Shown here: positions 63,668 through 64,000 of the stretch, in pieces | Position numbering within the stretch: the stretch's first letter is position 1 | Layout of the letters: each line of letters starts with the position of its first letter | Assembly (NCBI RefSeq): GCF_001050235.1 | Contig: NZ_DF967972.1 | Coordinates: 2,617,901 to 2,681,900 of the forward strand | Direction: 5' to 3' | Length of the DNA: 64,000 bases | Source of the DNA: Longilinea arvoryzae | GTDB taxonomy: Bacteria; Chloroflexota; Anaerolineae; Anaerolineales; Anaerolineaceae | Made by a program: the position numbers and the translations under genes | The notes under the pieces: generated by a model | Database searches by the model: none | The model's input: the letters and a program-made list of their open reading frames with translations, nothing else | What the model was told of the DNA's origin: nothing

Positions 63668-64000
63668 AAAGAATGTCAGGCGGTTGATCAATCCGGGTAG
63701 GATGATATACCGGCCCGCATCGACGCCCTGCAGGACTTTCCTGGCGACCTGTTCGGGGCTCATCAAACCAGCGGTTTTCGTGACTTCCTTGGTGATGGGC
63801 GGTTTGATGGGTTCTTCGTAAGCAAACTGGGGGGTATCGGTATCGGGTGGGAACACGAGCGAGACGCTGATGCCGCAGTTTTTGATTTCGCTGCGCAGCG
63901 CATCGGTAAAACCGCGCACGGCAAATTTCGAGGCGCAGTAGGCCGTGTAGCCGTAAACGCCAACAAAACCCGCGCTTGAGGATATGTTTACGATATGTCC
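63539..64000 (-). CDS. Short-chain dehydrogenase, 3-ketodihydrosphingosine reductase-like (partial)
   Basis: The 3' part of an SDR gene; the frame stays open to the window edge. About 154 residues are visible: HIVNISSSAGFVGVYGYTAYCASKFAVRGFTDAL contains the catalytic Ser and the YxxxK pair, and VFPPDTDTPQF matches the KDSR-type C-terminal half better than the FabG type. The C-terminal part has a membrane-like stretch (RLTFFLVNLLGL). The substrate could be a long-chain ketone, but this is only family inference. Its last 43 codons overlap the end of ctaA on the other strand. Confidence 0.85.
   Translation of the reverse strand, partial: GHIVNISSSAGFVGVYGYTAYCASKFAVRGFTDALRSEIKNCGISVSLVFPPDTDTPQFAYEEPIKPPITKEVTKTAGLMSPEQVARKVLQGVDAGRYIILPGLINRLTFFLVNLLGLRWYPFMDWMVNDARRKVGAANDKACECDQDDPDQV

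Overview
The window looks like part of the chromosome of a GC-rich, largely anaerobic bacterium, most likely Chloroflexota (Anaerolineae-like). This placement is an inference from gene content and protein style, not from a marker gene. In favour are a tungstopterin aldehyde:ferredoxin oxidoreductase, a KorAB-type 2-oxoacid:ferredoxin oxidoreductase, the redox regulator Rex, a fused nuoCD, lipoproteins typical of Gram-positive-like or monoderm cells, and a secreted protein ending in a YIPGVMK-like tail of the sort common on Chloroflexota surface proteins. A ctaA (heme A synthase) homologue shows that some oxygen-related heme chemistry is also present.

Layout. 1-4.9 kb: the end of the F1 ATP synthase operon (atpA partial, atpG, atpD, atpC), followed by an unusual MreB-like gene. 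4.9-11.8 kb (minus strand): rex, a large lipoprotein, two membrane proteases (YugP and PrsW types), tRNA-Arg(CCG), an AIR-synthase-like protein and a Mut7-C RNase-like protein. 11.8-15.9 kb: a multi-sensor GGDEF protein and an MFS transporter. 15.9-26.9 kb (minus): a tightly packed run of sdaAB, sdaAA, a Ycf46-type AAA ATPase, a HEAT/WD40 protein, an Hsp70-like protein, DUF1257 (Ycf35), DUF2997, a radical-SAM activase-like protein and a second WD40 protein. This is the most interesting block: the genes from AAA to WD40 look like one multi-protein machine of unknown job. 27-29.5 kb: the aldehyde oxidoreductase and a 64-residue protein. 29.5-32.1 kb: glmS with a consensus promoter and an apparent glmS ribozyme carrying a large insertion. 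32.1-33.3 kb: an IS110-family element placed inside a CCACAGAG repeat, with a structured upstream region that may be its bridge RNA. 33.3-34.8 kb: an AT-rich island with a plant-type leucine-rich-repeat secreted protein.

34.8-38.8 kb (minus): a double CDGSH / 4Fe-4S protein, an HD-GYP sensor, a DMT exporter and a cysteine-rich SufR-like regulator. 38.9-47.2 kb (plus): a partial complex I set (nuoB, nuoCD, nuoI), a small CxxC protein, mrp, ricT and three overlapping genes for a PIG-L deacetylase, an M20 amidohydrolase and a BtuF-like protein. 47.3-51 kb: a GntR regulator driving korAB. 51-62.5 kb (minus): sulfurtransferase, GPH-type sugar transporter, GNAT-like protein, a second HD-GYP sensor, pyruvate kinase, CoA-transferase, ornithine aminotransferase and ornithine carbamoyltransferase. 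62.6-64 kb: ctaA, convergent with and overlapping a partial short-chain dehydrogenase.

Together the genes describe energy conservation by ferredoxin-linked oxidation of aldehydes and 2-oxoacids, serine and ornithine catabolism, a membrane complex I and ATP synthase, and c-di-GMP signalling with three sensor proteins. Starts were moved from the longest frame to the codon with the better Shine-Dalgarno wherever the two differed.
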